From positions 1-64,000 of the forward strand of contig JBOHNU010000006.1 of assembly GCA_050730855.1 (NCBI GenBank): 64,000 nucleotides of DNA. The letters are read 5' to 3'. The notes below the pieces were generated by a model. The model saw only the letters and a program-made list of their open reading frames with translations, was not told the origin of the DNA and made no database searches. This DNA is from DASRJJ01 sp050730855 (GTDB taxonomy: Bacteria; Patescibacteriota; Saccharimonadia; Saccharimonadales; UBA4665). This document shows positions 43,328 to 50,783 of this stretch, one piece after another (position 1 is the stretch's first letter; each line of letters opens with the position of its first letter). Position numbers and translations under genes: made by a program.

Positions 43328-43984
43328 CTAGGCGGCGGCAAAAACAACTGCGCTTACGCGCTTGGCGCCAGCAATTTTGAGAGCCGAGGCACAAGCCTCG
43401 AGCGTAGCTCCTGTTGTAACTACGTCATCAACTAAGATAATATTACGGTTTTTCACATTTCCCACCACAAAAAATAGCTCGTTCATCTGAGCTTTTCGCT
43501 CTTTACGACTTTTGCCAACCTGGCGCTGTTGGCCAAGGCGGGCGAGCAGGGAGGCATGCACCAATCCGGTTCGCCTGGAAATCCCGCGTGCTATCAGAGC
43601 GGCCTGGTCGTACCCCCTCTGTCGCACCCGTGACGTAGCAGTCGGTATGTGTGCTATAACCTCGTCCGGCTCGTAGCGTAGCGCTGCCAGCAGGTCGGCA
43701 ATCGGTTCGGCGCCCATCCGCAGCCGTTCAAACTTAATTTTCCGTACTAATTCCTTGGCCAATCCGTCGTAGGTAGTGACCGATTGTACCGCAAACAAAC
43801 GTGTCGAGCGGCGGCAAGCGCCGCATGTCCGAAACCCACTTTGGCTGCGCTGACAACGGTAGCAGCGCGGCACTACAGGCGACAACCCTGCGCAGCACGC
43901 TGGGCATAGCGGCGTACCTTCGCTACGGCACCCCAGGCATTCGTGCGGGGCAATGGTGCTCAAAATGTATTCAATTAACTTCAT
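43328..43984 (-). CDS. comFC: ComFC-type phosphoribosyltransferase-like protein
   Basis: 218 residues. An N-terminal zinc-ribbon region (HECLGC, LCPACC, RCYRCQ, CGAC: four cysteine pairs) precedes a phosphoribosyltransferase fold with IILVDDVVTTGATLEAC. ComFC/GntX proteins act with ComFA and DprA in uptake of single-stranded DNA during natural transformation, fitting a pilus-rich organism that may import DNA. Start 43984 (MKLIEY) is chosen because TATTAA ends 7 nt upstream; 44014 would add 10 unconserved residues. Confidence 0.9.
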   Translation of the reverse strand: MKLIEYILSTIAPHECLGCRSEGTPLCPACCAGLSPVVPRCYRCQRSQSGFRTCGACRRSTRLFAVQSVTTYDGLAKELVRKIKFERLRMGAEPIADLLAALRYEPDEVIAHIPTATSRVRQRGYDQAALIARGISRRTGLVHASLLARLGQQRQVGKSRKERKAQMNELFFVVGNVKNRNIILVDDVVTTGATLEACASALKIAGAKRVSAVVFAAA

Positions 43985-44021
43985 GTTGTGTTTAATATGT
44001 TGTAAATAAAGCATATACTTG

Positions 44022-44051
44022 TTGCAAGGTGTAGCATCACTAAGCTATACT
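44022..44051 (+). promoter_or_regulatory. Promoter of hsp20
   Basis: TTGCAA (44022-44027), 18-bp spacer, TATACT (44046-44051). It gives a leader of about 100 nt before the Hsp20 ATG, longer than most here. No clear CIRCE element; an RNA thermometer is conceivable but no complement to the GGAGG site is obvious. Confidence 0.55.
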
Positions 44052-44160
44052 GTTAATAATACAAAAACGCAAGGAAACTTTTATTTAACCGAAGGCCTTG
44101 TCCGGAGTTACATCAGGGTGGCGGGCAATCGGCATAAATAGACTTGGAGGGTAACAACTT

Positions 44161-44646
44161 ATGGCGCGACGCAACCAAAGCGACGATGACCTGCTAATGG
44201 AAGAAGACGAGCTGGCAGCAGCATTTCTTGGCGACGAAGAAGCCGCCGCTCCGCAGGTGCAAGCAGCCGCCAGCCAGCCGGCTCCTCCGTCCAATGACGA
44301 ATGGGACGAGAGTGATGATCTACCGGGGCAACTAGCAGTAGACGTATACGAAACCAGAGAAAAACTGGTGGTCAAGGCTCGCACTGCTGGTGTGAACAAA
44401 AACGACCTTGATGTAAGTATTGCCGACAATACGCTTAGCATTCGCGGCACACTTTCGGCTGGTAACGAAGACGACGTAGAAAACTACTTCGTCCAGGAAT
44501 GCTATTGGGGGGAGTTCTCCCGCAGCATAGCCCTACCGGTACCGGTAAAAGAAGAAGAAATAGAGGCCGTGCTAAAAGACGGCGTGCTAACTATCAGCTT
44601 CGCCAAGGTCAAGCAAGACACGATCAAGAAAATACAGGTTCAATAA
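44161..44646 (+). CDS. Small heat-shock protein (Hsp20/alpha-crystallin)
   Basis: 161 residues. An acidic, alanine-rich N-terminus (about 1-55) precedes the alpha-crystallin domain (about 58-150: LAVDVYETREKLVVKARTAG, LSIRGTLSAG, FSRSIALPVPV and the closing KDGVLTISF). It binds unfolding proteins as an ATP-independent holdase. A GGAGG ribosome-binding site precedes the ATG by about 9 nt. Confidence 0.95.
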   Translation: MARRNQSDDDLLMEEDELAAAFLGDEEAAAPQVQAAASQPAPPSNDEWDESDDLPGQLAVDVYETREKLVVKARTAGVNKNDLDVSIADNTLSIRGTLSAGNEDDVENYFVQECYWGEFSRSIALPVPVKEEEIEAVLKDGVLTISFAKVKQDTIKKIQVQ

Positions 44647-44660
44647 CCCAAACCGTAATC

Positions 44661-44691
44661 AAAAAACACCGCTACTGTAGCGGTGTTTTTT
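44661..44691 (+). terminator. Intrinsic terminator of hsp20
   Basis: A 15-bp stem (AAAAAACACCGCTAC and its complement) with a tight loop, ending in a T-run on the plus strand. Confidence 0.9.
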
Positions 44692-44733
44692 TACTGCTGC
44701 TAAGATAAAGTACCTGCCAGATGTCTCCATAAA

Positions 44734-44762
44734 ACTAAAGCGCCCCCGACGGGCACTTTAGT
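44734..44762 (-). terminator. Intrinsic terminator of the pilin operon
   Basis: A stem ACTAAAG..GCCC with one mismatch pairing to GGGC..CTTTAGT; on the reverse strand it ends in TTTT. It follows the last pilin gene by about 20 bp. Confidence 0.75.
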
Positions 44763-44782
44763 TAAGAGTTAGCTACTGTTCC

Positions 44783-45199
44783 TTAGTTGGTGGCTTTATC
44801 AAGCACAAACTGCACAAGGAACTGGGCAAGGGCAACTATAACCAAACCGATAACGGCGTAAATTATGGTATTTTTCGCGCTGGAAATGTTGCCGGAGTCA
44901 CCGCCGGAGGTAATGTACTTAAAACCCCCAACGATAATCATAATGACAGCAATTATACCAACGATGATCGAGAAGATATTAATTGCATCGGTAATGATGT
45001 TGTTAATTCTATCGGTTCCGCCGCTCAAATTACTCCTACAATCGGTCTTGTTGCCCAGCGAAAGCTCAGTGGTTCCGCAGGCGAGGTTACCCTCAATGTC
45101 CGCCCCGCCGGCAAAAACAACCGCAGGAGATGCAATCGGGGCAAGCATAAATAAACCGGCACCCAGAACCAATAATTTTTTGCGAAGTGTTGTAAGCAT
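44783..45199 (-). CDS. VirB2/TrbC-like pilin A
   Basis: 138 residues: a cleavable-looking signal peptide (KKLLVLGAGLFMLAPIASPAVVFA, about 7-30), an outer cysteine-bearing segment (CGTTEL, DCRSNL), then two hydrophobic helices joined by the loop VGGFKYITSGGDSGNISSAKN, ending FVLDKATN. This is the topology of VirB2-like conjugative pilins. Pilin B shares the loop and second helix almost exactly (TIIYAVIGLV.VALAQF.VQFVLDK), so A and B are recent duplicates. An AAAGGA site precedes the ATG. Last gene of the pilin run. Confidence 0.82.
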   Translation of the reverse strand: MLTTLRKKLLVLGAGLFMLAPIASPAVVFAGGADIEGNLACGTTELSLGNKTDCRSNLSGGTDRINNIITDAINIFSIIVGIIAVIMIIVGGFKYITSGGDSGNISSAKNTIIYAVIGLVIVALAQFLVQFVLDKATN

Positions 45200-45272
45200 G
45201 TATCGAAATCCTTTCTAATCCTACTAGTTGCTTATGTTATAGCACACAGAGCGTCCCAACTTCAACAGGTCG

Positions 45273-45650
45273 CTAAGTAATCTTGTCCAAAACGAACTGC
45301 ACTATAAACTGGGCGAGCGCCACCACAACTAAACCAATAACAGCGTAAATAATGGTGTGTTTAGCACTAGTGATATTGCCGGAATCACCTCCGGCGGTTA
45401 TGTACTTAAAGCCGCCGACCATAATCATAACCACGGCGATAATCCCGATTATTACCGAGAGCAGGTTAAGACCGACTTCGATAACCCTATTCAGATCACT
45501 CGTTCCATCGTCACATTGGCCGCCCGAGACGGCGGTTACCCCTTCGCAAATTTCGGACTTGGTATCGGCAAATACTTCTGCGGCTGGGACTAACAACCAT
45601 GCGCCAGCCAACAACGCCGTTAGAACCAATAGTCGCAATAGAAGTTTCAT
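45273..45650 (-). CDS. VirB2/TrbC-like pilin B
   Basis: 125 residues with signal peptide (LLVLTALLAGAWLLVPAAEVFA), two cysteines in the outer part (EICEG, GQCDDG) and the helix-loop-helix MVGGFKYITAGGDSGNITSAKHT. The closest relative is pilin A. TATAAT ends 6 nt before the ATG, inside the intergenic gap after pilin C, so B and A may have their own leaderless promoter. Confidence 0.82.
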   Translation of the reverse strand: MKLLLRLLVLTALLAGAWLLVPAAEVFADTKSEICEGVTAVSGGQCDDGTSDLNRVIEVGLNLLSVIIGIIAVVMIMVGGFKYITAGGDSGNITSAKHTIIYAVIGLVVVALAQFIVQFVLDKIT

Positions 45651-45657
45651 GCTTTTA

Positions 45658-46068
45658 TTATACCCGGTTTATGACAAAAACAATGATGGTTCGCGCCATC
45701 ACAATCACGACCAGACCGATAACACTCCACATAATGGTCTTTTTGGCCTCCTGCACCTTGCCGCTATCGCCTCCGGAGGTAACAAACTTAAAGCCGCCGA
45801 CCATAATGAATACTACTGCGGCGATACCGCCTACCACGGCCACCACGCCGGTGATGTCGCTAATCAGTCCGCTCGGCCCTGCAATCGGATCATTCTCAAC
45901 CTGGCAAATCTCAGATTGTAGAAGTTTATCGTACGCCTCTTGGCTCAGGTCGTCCGGTTTTTGCGACGGACACAGGGGATTGGCTGCCAAGACGGAGCCT
46001 GCGGCCATCAAGCAAACTACAGTCGCTGCGCCAAGCATGTATCCTGTTAGTCTTGCGAACCTGCGCAT
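45658..46068 (-). CDS. VirB2/TrbC-like pilin C
   Basis: 136 residues: signal peptide (MLGAATVVCLMAAGSVLAA), a longer outer segment with two cysteines (LCPSQ, EICQV), then MVGGFKFVTSGGDSGKVQEAKK between two hydrophobic helices. The start lies 8 bp after pilin D. Confidence 0.8.
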   Translation of the reverse strand: MRRFARLTGYMLGAATVVCLMAAGSVLAANPLCPSQKPDDLSQEAYDKLLQSEICQVENDPIAGPSGLISDITGVVAVVGGIAAVVFIMVGGFKFVTSGGDSGKVQEAKKTIMWSVIGLVVIVMARTIIVFVINRV

Positions 46069-46075
46069 ATCTTTT

Positions 46076-46366
46076 CTAAGTCACCTTGAAAATTACGAAG
46101 TTAACAATTGAGGCGGCAAAAATAATAATCAGTATACCAAGCAGCGCCCAGATAATGCCATTGCGTGCCTTGGCCGTCTCGGAGGGGTTGCCTTGTGAGG
46201 CAATAAACCGAATGCCGGATATTACTACCATCAAAACAGCAATCGCTCCAGAAATTACAAAGACAATGTTCATAATAATTTGGATTGTAGATTCGTTAGC
46301 GGCAGTCTTAGGAATGCCGCTAATGTCCAGCCCGCCGGCGAATAACTGTATAAGGGCGTCCGTCAT
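46076..46366 (-). CDS. VirB2/TrbC-like pilin D, short form
   Basis: 96 residues with no obvious cleaved signal peptide; a short N-terminus leads into two helices around VISGIRFIASQGNPSETAKARN. Its start overlaps the stop of E by 4 bp (ATGA). The lack of a signal peptide suggests an integral inner-membrane member (VirB3-like role cannot be excluded). Confidence 0.72.
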   Translation of the reverse strand: MTDALIQLFAGGLDISGIPKTAANESTIQIIMNIVFVISGAIAVLMVVISGIRFIASQGNPSETAKARNGIIWALLGILIIIFAASIVNFVIFKVT

Positions 46367-46740
46367 GCCGCCAACCTCGTACCGATAAAAGCCACGAACA
46401 CTGTCGCAAACAGAGCAATCACTAATCCAATTATCGCGTTAATAATGGTTTGGCGAGCCTGTTTGCTAGCCTCGGGTTCGCCCTGACTGGTAATAAACTG
46501 GAACCCGCCGTAAATCACAAACGCAATCGCCACCAGCCCGGCTAGCCGCAAAGCAATTTCTAGTGCCGCCAGCGCCACCAATCCTAGATCACCAGGAAAG
46601 GAGAATGCGTCCGATAGGCGACACCCCCGGCCAGTAGGATCCGCTTCTAGATCCAAATATTTGTACCATGCAGGCAACCCAAAAAACGTTTGCGAACCAT
46701 CGCACTGGGCGGCGAAATAGGTAAGCAGCTCGCGCATCAA
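46363..46740 (-). CDS. VirB2/TrbC-like pilin E
   Basis: 125 residues. Its first about 50 residues are soluble-looking with two cysteines (AQCDGS, GRGCRL), then ALEIALRLAGLVAIAFVIYGGFQFITSQGEPEASKQARQTI between two hydrophobic helices. No classical signal peptide. Overlaps F and D by 4 bp on each side, so F-E-D are translationally coupled. Confidence 0.75.
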   Translation of the reverse strand: MMRELLTYFAAQCDGSQTFFGLPAWYKYLDLEADPTGRGCRLSDAFSFPGDLGLVALAALEIALRLAGLVAIAFVIYGGFQFITSQGEPEASKQARQTIINAIIGLVIALFATVFVAFIGTRLAA

Positions 46741-47129
46741 AAAATGCCTCCTGGCACGATGTAGTTAATAAATGCGAAGATTAAGATGTAAGCTAGCAGG
46801 CCAAGCAATGTCTGCCCAATCCGCTCCTTGGCCTTCTGCACTTTGCCCGGATCGCTGCCCGCCGAGGCGTATTGGATGCCGGCAACAACTATAGATATAG
46901 CCGCGCCAACGCCAATCACTACTGTCAAAAGAGTCACAACAGGGTTAATGTATTTGTCGACAAAGTTTTCGCAAGCACCACCCGAACCCGCCGCACATAC
47001 TTCCACTGTATCCTGGGCATTCGGATCCCGTTGCGGCTGAGCATAAATGTTGGCAGGCAACAACAGAGGAGTCACAATTAAACCCAGCACTCCAAAAATA
47101 GACAGAATCATGTATCTTGTCCGACTCAT
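46737..47129 (-). CDS. VirB2/TrbC-like pilin F, first gene of the pilin operon
   Basis: 130 residues: signal peptide (MILSIFGVLGLIVTPLLLPANIYA), a short outer part with two cysteines (EVCAAG, GACENF), then VVAGIQYASAGSDPGKVQKAKER between two helices and a hydrophobic C-terminus. It follows the TTGTGT-16-TATAAT promoter and diverges from the VirB6-like gene. Confidence 0.8.
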   Translation of the reverse strand: MSRTRYMILSIFGVLGLIVTPLLLPANIYAQPQRDPNAQDTVEVCAAGSGGACENFVDKYINPVVTLLTVVIGVGAAISIVVAGIQYASAGSDPGKVQKAKERIGQTLLGLLAYILIFAFINYIVPGGIF

Positions 47130-47139
47130 TATATGTATG

Positions 47140-47167
47140 ATTATATCCTAGGGGCGCTAAAACACAA
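47140..47167 (-). promoter_or_regulatory. Pilin operon promoter
   Basis: Reverse strand TTGTGT (47162-47167), 16-bp spacer, TATAAT (47140-47145), 10 nt before the ATG of pilin F. Confidence 0.7.
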
Positions 47168-47191
47168 CCAGTAACAGTGCTAACGGTTGTG
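47163..47191. promoter_or_regulatory. Inverted repeat in the divergent pilin/VirB6 intergenic region
   Basis: CACAACC (47163-47169) and GGTTGTG (47185-47191), 15-bp spacer. The left arm overlaps the pilin -35 and the right arm abuts TAAAAT (47193-47198), the likely -10 of the VirB6-like gene, so one bound regulator could control both operons. Regulator unknown. Confidence 0.4.
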
Positions 47192-47205
47192 CTAAAATTG
47201 AATAA

Positions 47206-50200
47206 ATGACTGCCTGTAATAATATTGTTGGCTGCATGTTCATCAAGCTCCGAACTTGGGGTTTGCTATGCGCCGCTGTACTGTTCGCCGTGCTAATACT
47301 GGCTGCCCCGAAAAACGTCTTGGCTGCCGGTGAAAACTTTACTTGGCAAGGGGAGACCATAGCAGCTAGCGGCGGCGTTTTCAGCACGCCGCAGCTTTCT
47401 CCAAACAACGTTACTTTCACTAAAAGAGGCGACACCTATGTTGCCGAACAGCGCTATACTATAAATCAGACTTTCTTTTGCTTTGTTGACTACACTATAA
47501 CACTTACCAGCGGCAACTCAGGGTCACTGGACTACAGAACCAGAGATTGTCCTGGACAGCCAAGCAGCCATACGATACCCAACATAACTATTAATGGGAC
47601 ACCCCCGGCGAGCGCCCCGTCCGCTCCAGCGCCGACCACGGGAAGCATTAGTGGGGTCGTCCGCCTGGAAGACGAGAGTCGGAGCGAAACTCCAAACAAG
47701 GTGCTAACTGACTACTTCTTTCTTGGTGGCGTCGCCGTTGGGGTGGAAGGTGGCGGCTATTCCGCGTTGGGAACCACCAACAACAGTGGTAGTTTTTCTT
47801 TTACTCAGGTGCCGCCTGGCACATATACGGTGTCAACTTCGGGTAATTATAATGATGAACCTTCAGGCAATACCTATCCCTATAATTTTAGTTCGGAAGT
47901 GGTTGTAGCCGCCAACCAGACCGCCATTGTTTCATTTAGTGAGAATGTCACCGCTACACCGCCGACAGTAGGCAGCCCCACCGATCCCAATTCGTGCGCT
48001 AGCCAGACCAAAGGACTAGGGTGGTTGTCGTGTCCTCTTATAACCACTGCTGCCGACGCGGCAAAAAATCTTGCCGATTTTATAGTAAACTTTCTCAAGC
48101 TTGACACCGAAACACTGTTTACAAATAGCGAAACCAGTTCGGCGTTCCGAGACGCCTGGGCTGCATTCCGCAATATATCATACGCAATCCTAGTGATTAT
48201 CGGCCTCATTATGGTTGCTTCTCAGGTATTTAATATAGAGATATTTAGTGCCTACACTCTTCGCAAAATGCTGCCAGGGCTCATTATAGCCGTCATTTTT
48301 GTCACGCTGTCTTGGGATCTTATGCAATTCTTGTATGAACTTAGTAATGACGCTGCGGACGCGATCATGGAGATAATTAGAGTATCGTTCGAGGGCGTGG
48401 GTTCTGTCAGAGACTCTCTCGCTGGGGGGAGGGCGCAAGATTCCCTAGCCGATGCTGTTGGGGGGCTTTTGGGGCTTTTGGGGCTGGGTACCGTTGGCGC
48501 AATCGCCGTTATAACCTTCATCGCATTTGGAGGATGGGGAGTAATTTTGAGTCTAATTGCATCGCTAGCAATTGCGGTATTCTCCGTATTTGTACTGCTG
48601 GCGGCGAGGAATGTTGTGGCCTATCTTTTGGTTATTATCGCGCCTATCGCAATTATGTGCGCCGCTTTCGAGCCTCTCAAGAAGGCCTTCTCCTTCTGGC
48701 GCGGGTTGCTCGTTGTAATTGTTATAACCGTGCCGGGGGTGGCGGCAATTATTTCTATGACCGGGGTAGCTGCCCTTGTTTCGGCCGAGGTTGCTAAATC
48801 GGATACCGCCAGCACCCCTGAACGAGTTTTTAGCTTTATAACCGCGTTTATTATCTTAATCGCCGGGTTTGCACTGGTGTGGACACTGTTTTTGCAAATG
48901 GATAAAATCACGGGCTTCATGGGTAATGTTGCCAACAAGGTGACCGGCAAGGCACAGCAGGCGCTTGCGGGGTACCGTAGCAACACCTTTAAACGACGAT
49001 TTGGCGAGGTAAAGTCAGGTGAGCGAAAACTTGGGTTAGGCCTAGAGAAGGCAGGGGTAGGAACCGCTGTCCGCATGGCATCGCTTGCTGGCAGGCCAGG
49101 GCAAAATCTAAACCCTTTTTCCAAAAAGGGGCGAGAGGGATGGAAGGGTTTGAGGGAAGCCGAATCGTTCATGACCGATGAAGCGGCTAGAAAATTAATA
49201 GAGCGGGATCGCGGCAGAACCACCGGTGGTGACGACAATATGGCTGTTGCCGAACATGCCAAATCAATCGAGGAATACGTTGATCATTACGCGGAACGCA
49301 AAAAGCAGCAGCATCTTAGAAGAAATCCCAACGCCCCTTGGACGGATGAGCTCCAAAAAGCAGCTGAAGAAGAAGGTTGGACGACCGGCCGGCAGATACA
49401 AAACAGCATGGGAGGAGATATCGGCTCCAGGGCGGTTCAGCAAGCAGCCTTTATTGCGCGCAGGACTTCGGCCACTGCCTACAACGACTATAATCTTAAA
49501 ACCGCCGCTGGTGTACGAGCCATGCGCGAAGAAATGGCTCTCGAAGACTCTCGGGCTATAGATGCAGGGCTGTTTAACGCCGTACAGATAGCGGCTATCA
49601 ATAAAGAAAATAAGGCGCGTGTGGACATTAACGGTGAAAGCTACCCAAGAATGATGGGGCACATAAACGAAGCGTACAAGAGGTACAAAGCGCGCCAAAA
49701 GAGTGGTGCTGGCGGAAAAACTCGCGTCCGGAAAATGGATTCCAAGACTGGCAAGCCCATAGTCGACGAGGCAACAGGGCAAGAAGTATATGAAGATGTG
49801 GATCTGGGCGAGTTAGAGTTATCGGCCGGTACACACGGACGGCTATTGTCGGACGACGAACATAAATCTATCGCCCGTGGTGTTTCCGAGTACACTACCG
49901 CTGCAGCAAAAATGGCCGGCAGAACGGAAGGCATTCAAGTCGAGGTTCAGTACGCCCGCGAACGACTTGCCGAAACTATGGAAGAAAGCCGGGAGCGTAT
50001 AATAGCGGCGCAGTCTTACTCTCCTAAACCTGAGGAGATTCGGGTGGCGCAGGCTCAACTATCCGAAGCTCAGGAAGCTCTGGCGCGAGTGATTAATGAC
50101 CCTAGCGTTCCTGAAGACCAAAAAATAGCCAGGCAAGGACAAGTTCGGACCGCACAAGAGAATATGGGGAAAATACAACAGCAAGCAACTGCATCCCAGA

Positions 50201-50523
50201 CATATCTCGACGAAGCCCAGAGGGAGATTGTCAGGCAGTTGGCTGCAATTTCGGCCGAACAGCAAGTTATGGCAGCTTACGGCTCACCAGAAAATGCCAG
50301 AACTTACGACGAAGAAATGCTGGCGAAGGAAATGCCTGGCATGCCAGGAACCACGGTGGCTGCGTACATTGAACAGCTGCGTCAATCAAGCAATGTATTT
50401 GCGGAGTACGAAAGAACGTACAGGCAGAGTCTCACGGCTTCTGTTCAGGCTGAACAGGCTCAGCAGCAGGCTACCAACCCAGCAAATCCAGTCGGTCCTC
50501 CTCCTGGCGCCCCGCCAGTATAG
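47206..50523 (+). CDS. VirB6/TrbL-like membrane protein with outer Ig-like domain
   Basis: 1105 residues. A signal peptide (LLCAAVLFAVLILAAPKNVLA) is followed by an outer beta-domain, including a carboxypeptidase-regulatory-like fold (SISGVVRLED, TTNNSGSFSFTQVPPGTYTVS, about 145-225). A polytopic core of five or six helices (about 320-580, ISYAILVIIGLIMVASQVFNIE through FIILIAGFALVWTLFLQMDK) resembles VirB6. The cytoplasmic tail of about 520 residues is charged and coiled-coil, ending Pro-rich (NPVGPPPGAPPV). It would form the inner channel. Start 47206 (TAAAAT ends 7 nt before) or 47236, directly ahead of the signal peptide. Confidence 0.8.
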   Translation: MTACNNIVGCMFIKLRTWGLLCAAVLFAVLILAAPKNVLAAGENFTWQGETIAASGGVFSTPQLSPNNVTFTKRGDTYVAEQRYTINQTFFCFVDYTITLTSGNSGSLDYRTRDCPGQPSSHTIPNITINGTPPASAPSAPAPTTGSISGVVRLEDESRSETPNKVLTDYFFLGGVAVGVEGGGYSALGTTNNSGSFSFTQVPPGTYTVSTSGNYNDEPSGNTYPYNFSSEVVVAANQTAIVSFSENVTATPPTVGSPTDPNSCASQTKGLGWLSCPLITTAADAAKNLADFIVNFLKLDTETLFTNSETSSAFRDAWAAFRNISYAILVIIGLIMVASQVFNIEIFSAYTLRKMLPGLIIAVIFVTLSWDLMQFLYELSNDAADAIMEIIRVSFEGVGSVRDSLAGGRAQDSLADAVGGLLGLLGLGTVGAIAVITFIAFGGWGVILSLIASLAIAVFSVFVLLAARNVVAYLLVIIAPIAIMCAAFEPLKKAFSFWRGLLVVIVITVPGVAAIISMTGVAALVSAEVAKSDTASTPERVFSFITAFIILIAGFALVWTLFLQMDKITGFMGNVANKVTGKAQQALAGYRSNTFKRRFGEVKSGERKLGLGLEKAGVGTAVRMASLAGRPGQNLNPFSKKGREGWKGLREAESFMTDEAARKLIERDRGRTTGGDDNMAVAEHAKSIEEYVDHYAERKKQQHLRRNPNAPWTDELQKAAEEEGWTTGRQIQNSMGGDIGSRAVQQAAFIARRTSATAYNDYNLKTAAGVRAMREEMALEDSRAIDAGLFNAVQIAAINKENKARVDINGESYPRMMGHINEAYKRYKARQKSGAGGKTRVRKMDSKTGKPIVDEATGQEVYEDVDLGELELSAGTHGRLLSDDEHKSIARGVSEYTTAAAKMAGRTEGIQVEVQYARERLAETMEESRERIIAAQSYSPKPEEIRVAQAQLSEAQEALARVINDPSVPEDQKIARQGQVRTAQENMGKIQQQATASQTYLDEAQREIVRQLAAISAEQQVMAAYGSPENARTYDEEMLAKEMPGMPGTTVAAYIEQLRQSSNVFAEYERTYRQSLTASVQAEQAQQQATNPANPVGPPPGAPPV

Positions 50524-50602
50524 TGAATCGTATAGATATAAAGTTTAGCAAACCAAAAAGCTACGCTGCGATCGGGCATTATATGTCTTATACTAAAACC
50601 AG

Positions 50603-50707
50603 ACCATGGCCACGTACAAAGTAATCCAAGACATCGAAGCAGAGGATAAAATCCTTGGACCGTTGACGCTGCGGCAATTTATTTATGCTGGAGTAGCGGC
50701 TATTTTG
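50603..50707 (+). repeat. 105-bp direct repeat, copy 1 (prgI 5' end)
   Basis: Identical base for base to 51943-52047. It covers the ATG and the first 34 codons of prgI. Copies are 1340 bp apart and bracket the ATPase cassette. Confidence 0.98.
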
Positions 50708-50716
50708 ATAGCATAA
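50606..50716 (+). pseudogene. Truncated prgI copy
   Basis: Starts MATYKVIQDIEAEDKILG like the full gene at 51946, runs 34 identical codons, then diverges after AAIL to Ile-Ala and a TAA stop at 50714-50716. It is a 36-codon stub with no second membrane helix and is presumably non-functional. TATACT lies 11 nt ahead of the ATG without a good -35. Confidence 0.9.
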
Positions 50717-50735
50717 GCGTTATCGTTTTTTAAGT

Positions 50736-50763
50736 GAATATCGATACTTGACTATCGATATTC
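50736..50763. promoter_or_regulatory. Palindromic operator over the ATPase promoter
   Basis: Arms of 11 bp (GAATATCGATA 50736-50746, TATCGATATTC 50753-50763) separated by 6 bp are perfect reverse complements and straddle the -35 box TTGACT (50748-50753). A dimeric repressor bound here would block transcription. Confidence 0.75.
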
Positions 50764-50776
50764 GATATAATATAAT
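50748..50776 (+). promoter_or_regulatory. Promoter of the DUF4143 ATPase
   Basis: TTGACT (50748-50753), 17-bp spacer, TATAAT (50771-50776), one base from consensus. The GTG start is 7 nt further, so the mRNA should begin at or next to the start codon. Confidence 0.85.
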
Positions 50777-50783
50777 ACCCACT

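Noticed and set aside
44052..44160. ROSE or FourU RNA thermometer in the hsp20 leader
   Set aside because: No segment clearly complementary to the GGAGG site was found by eye; folding would be needed.
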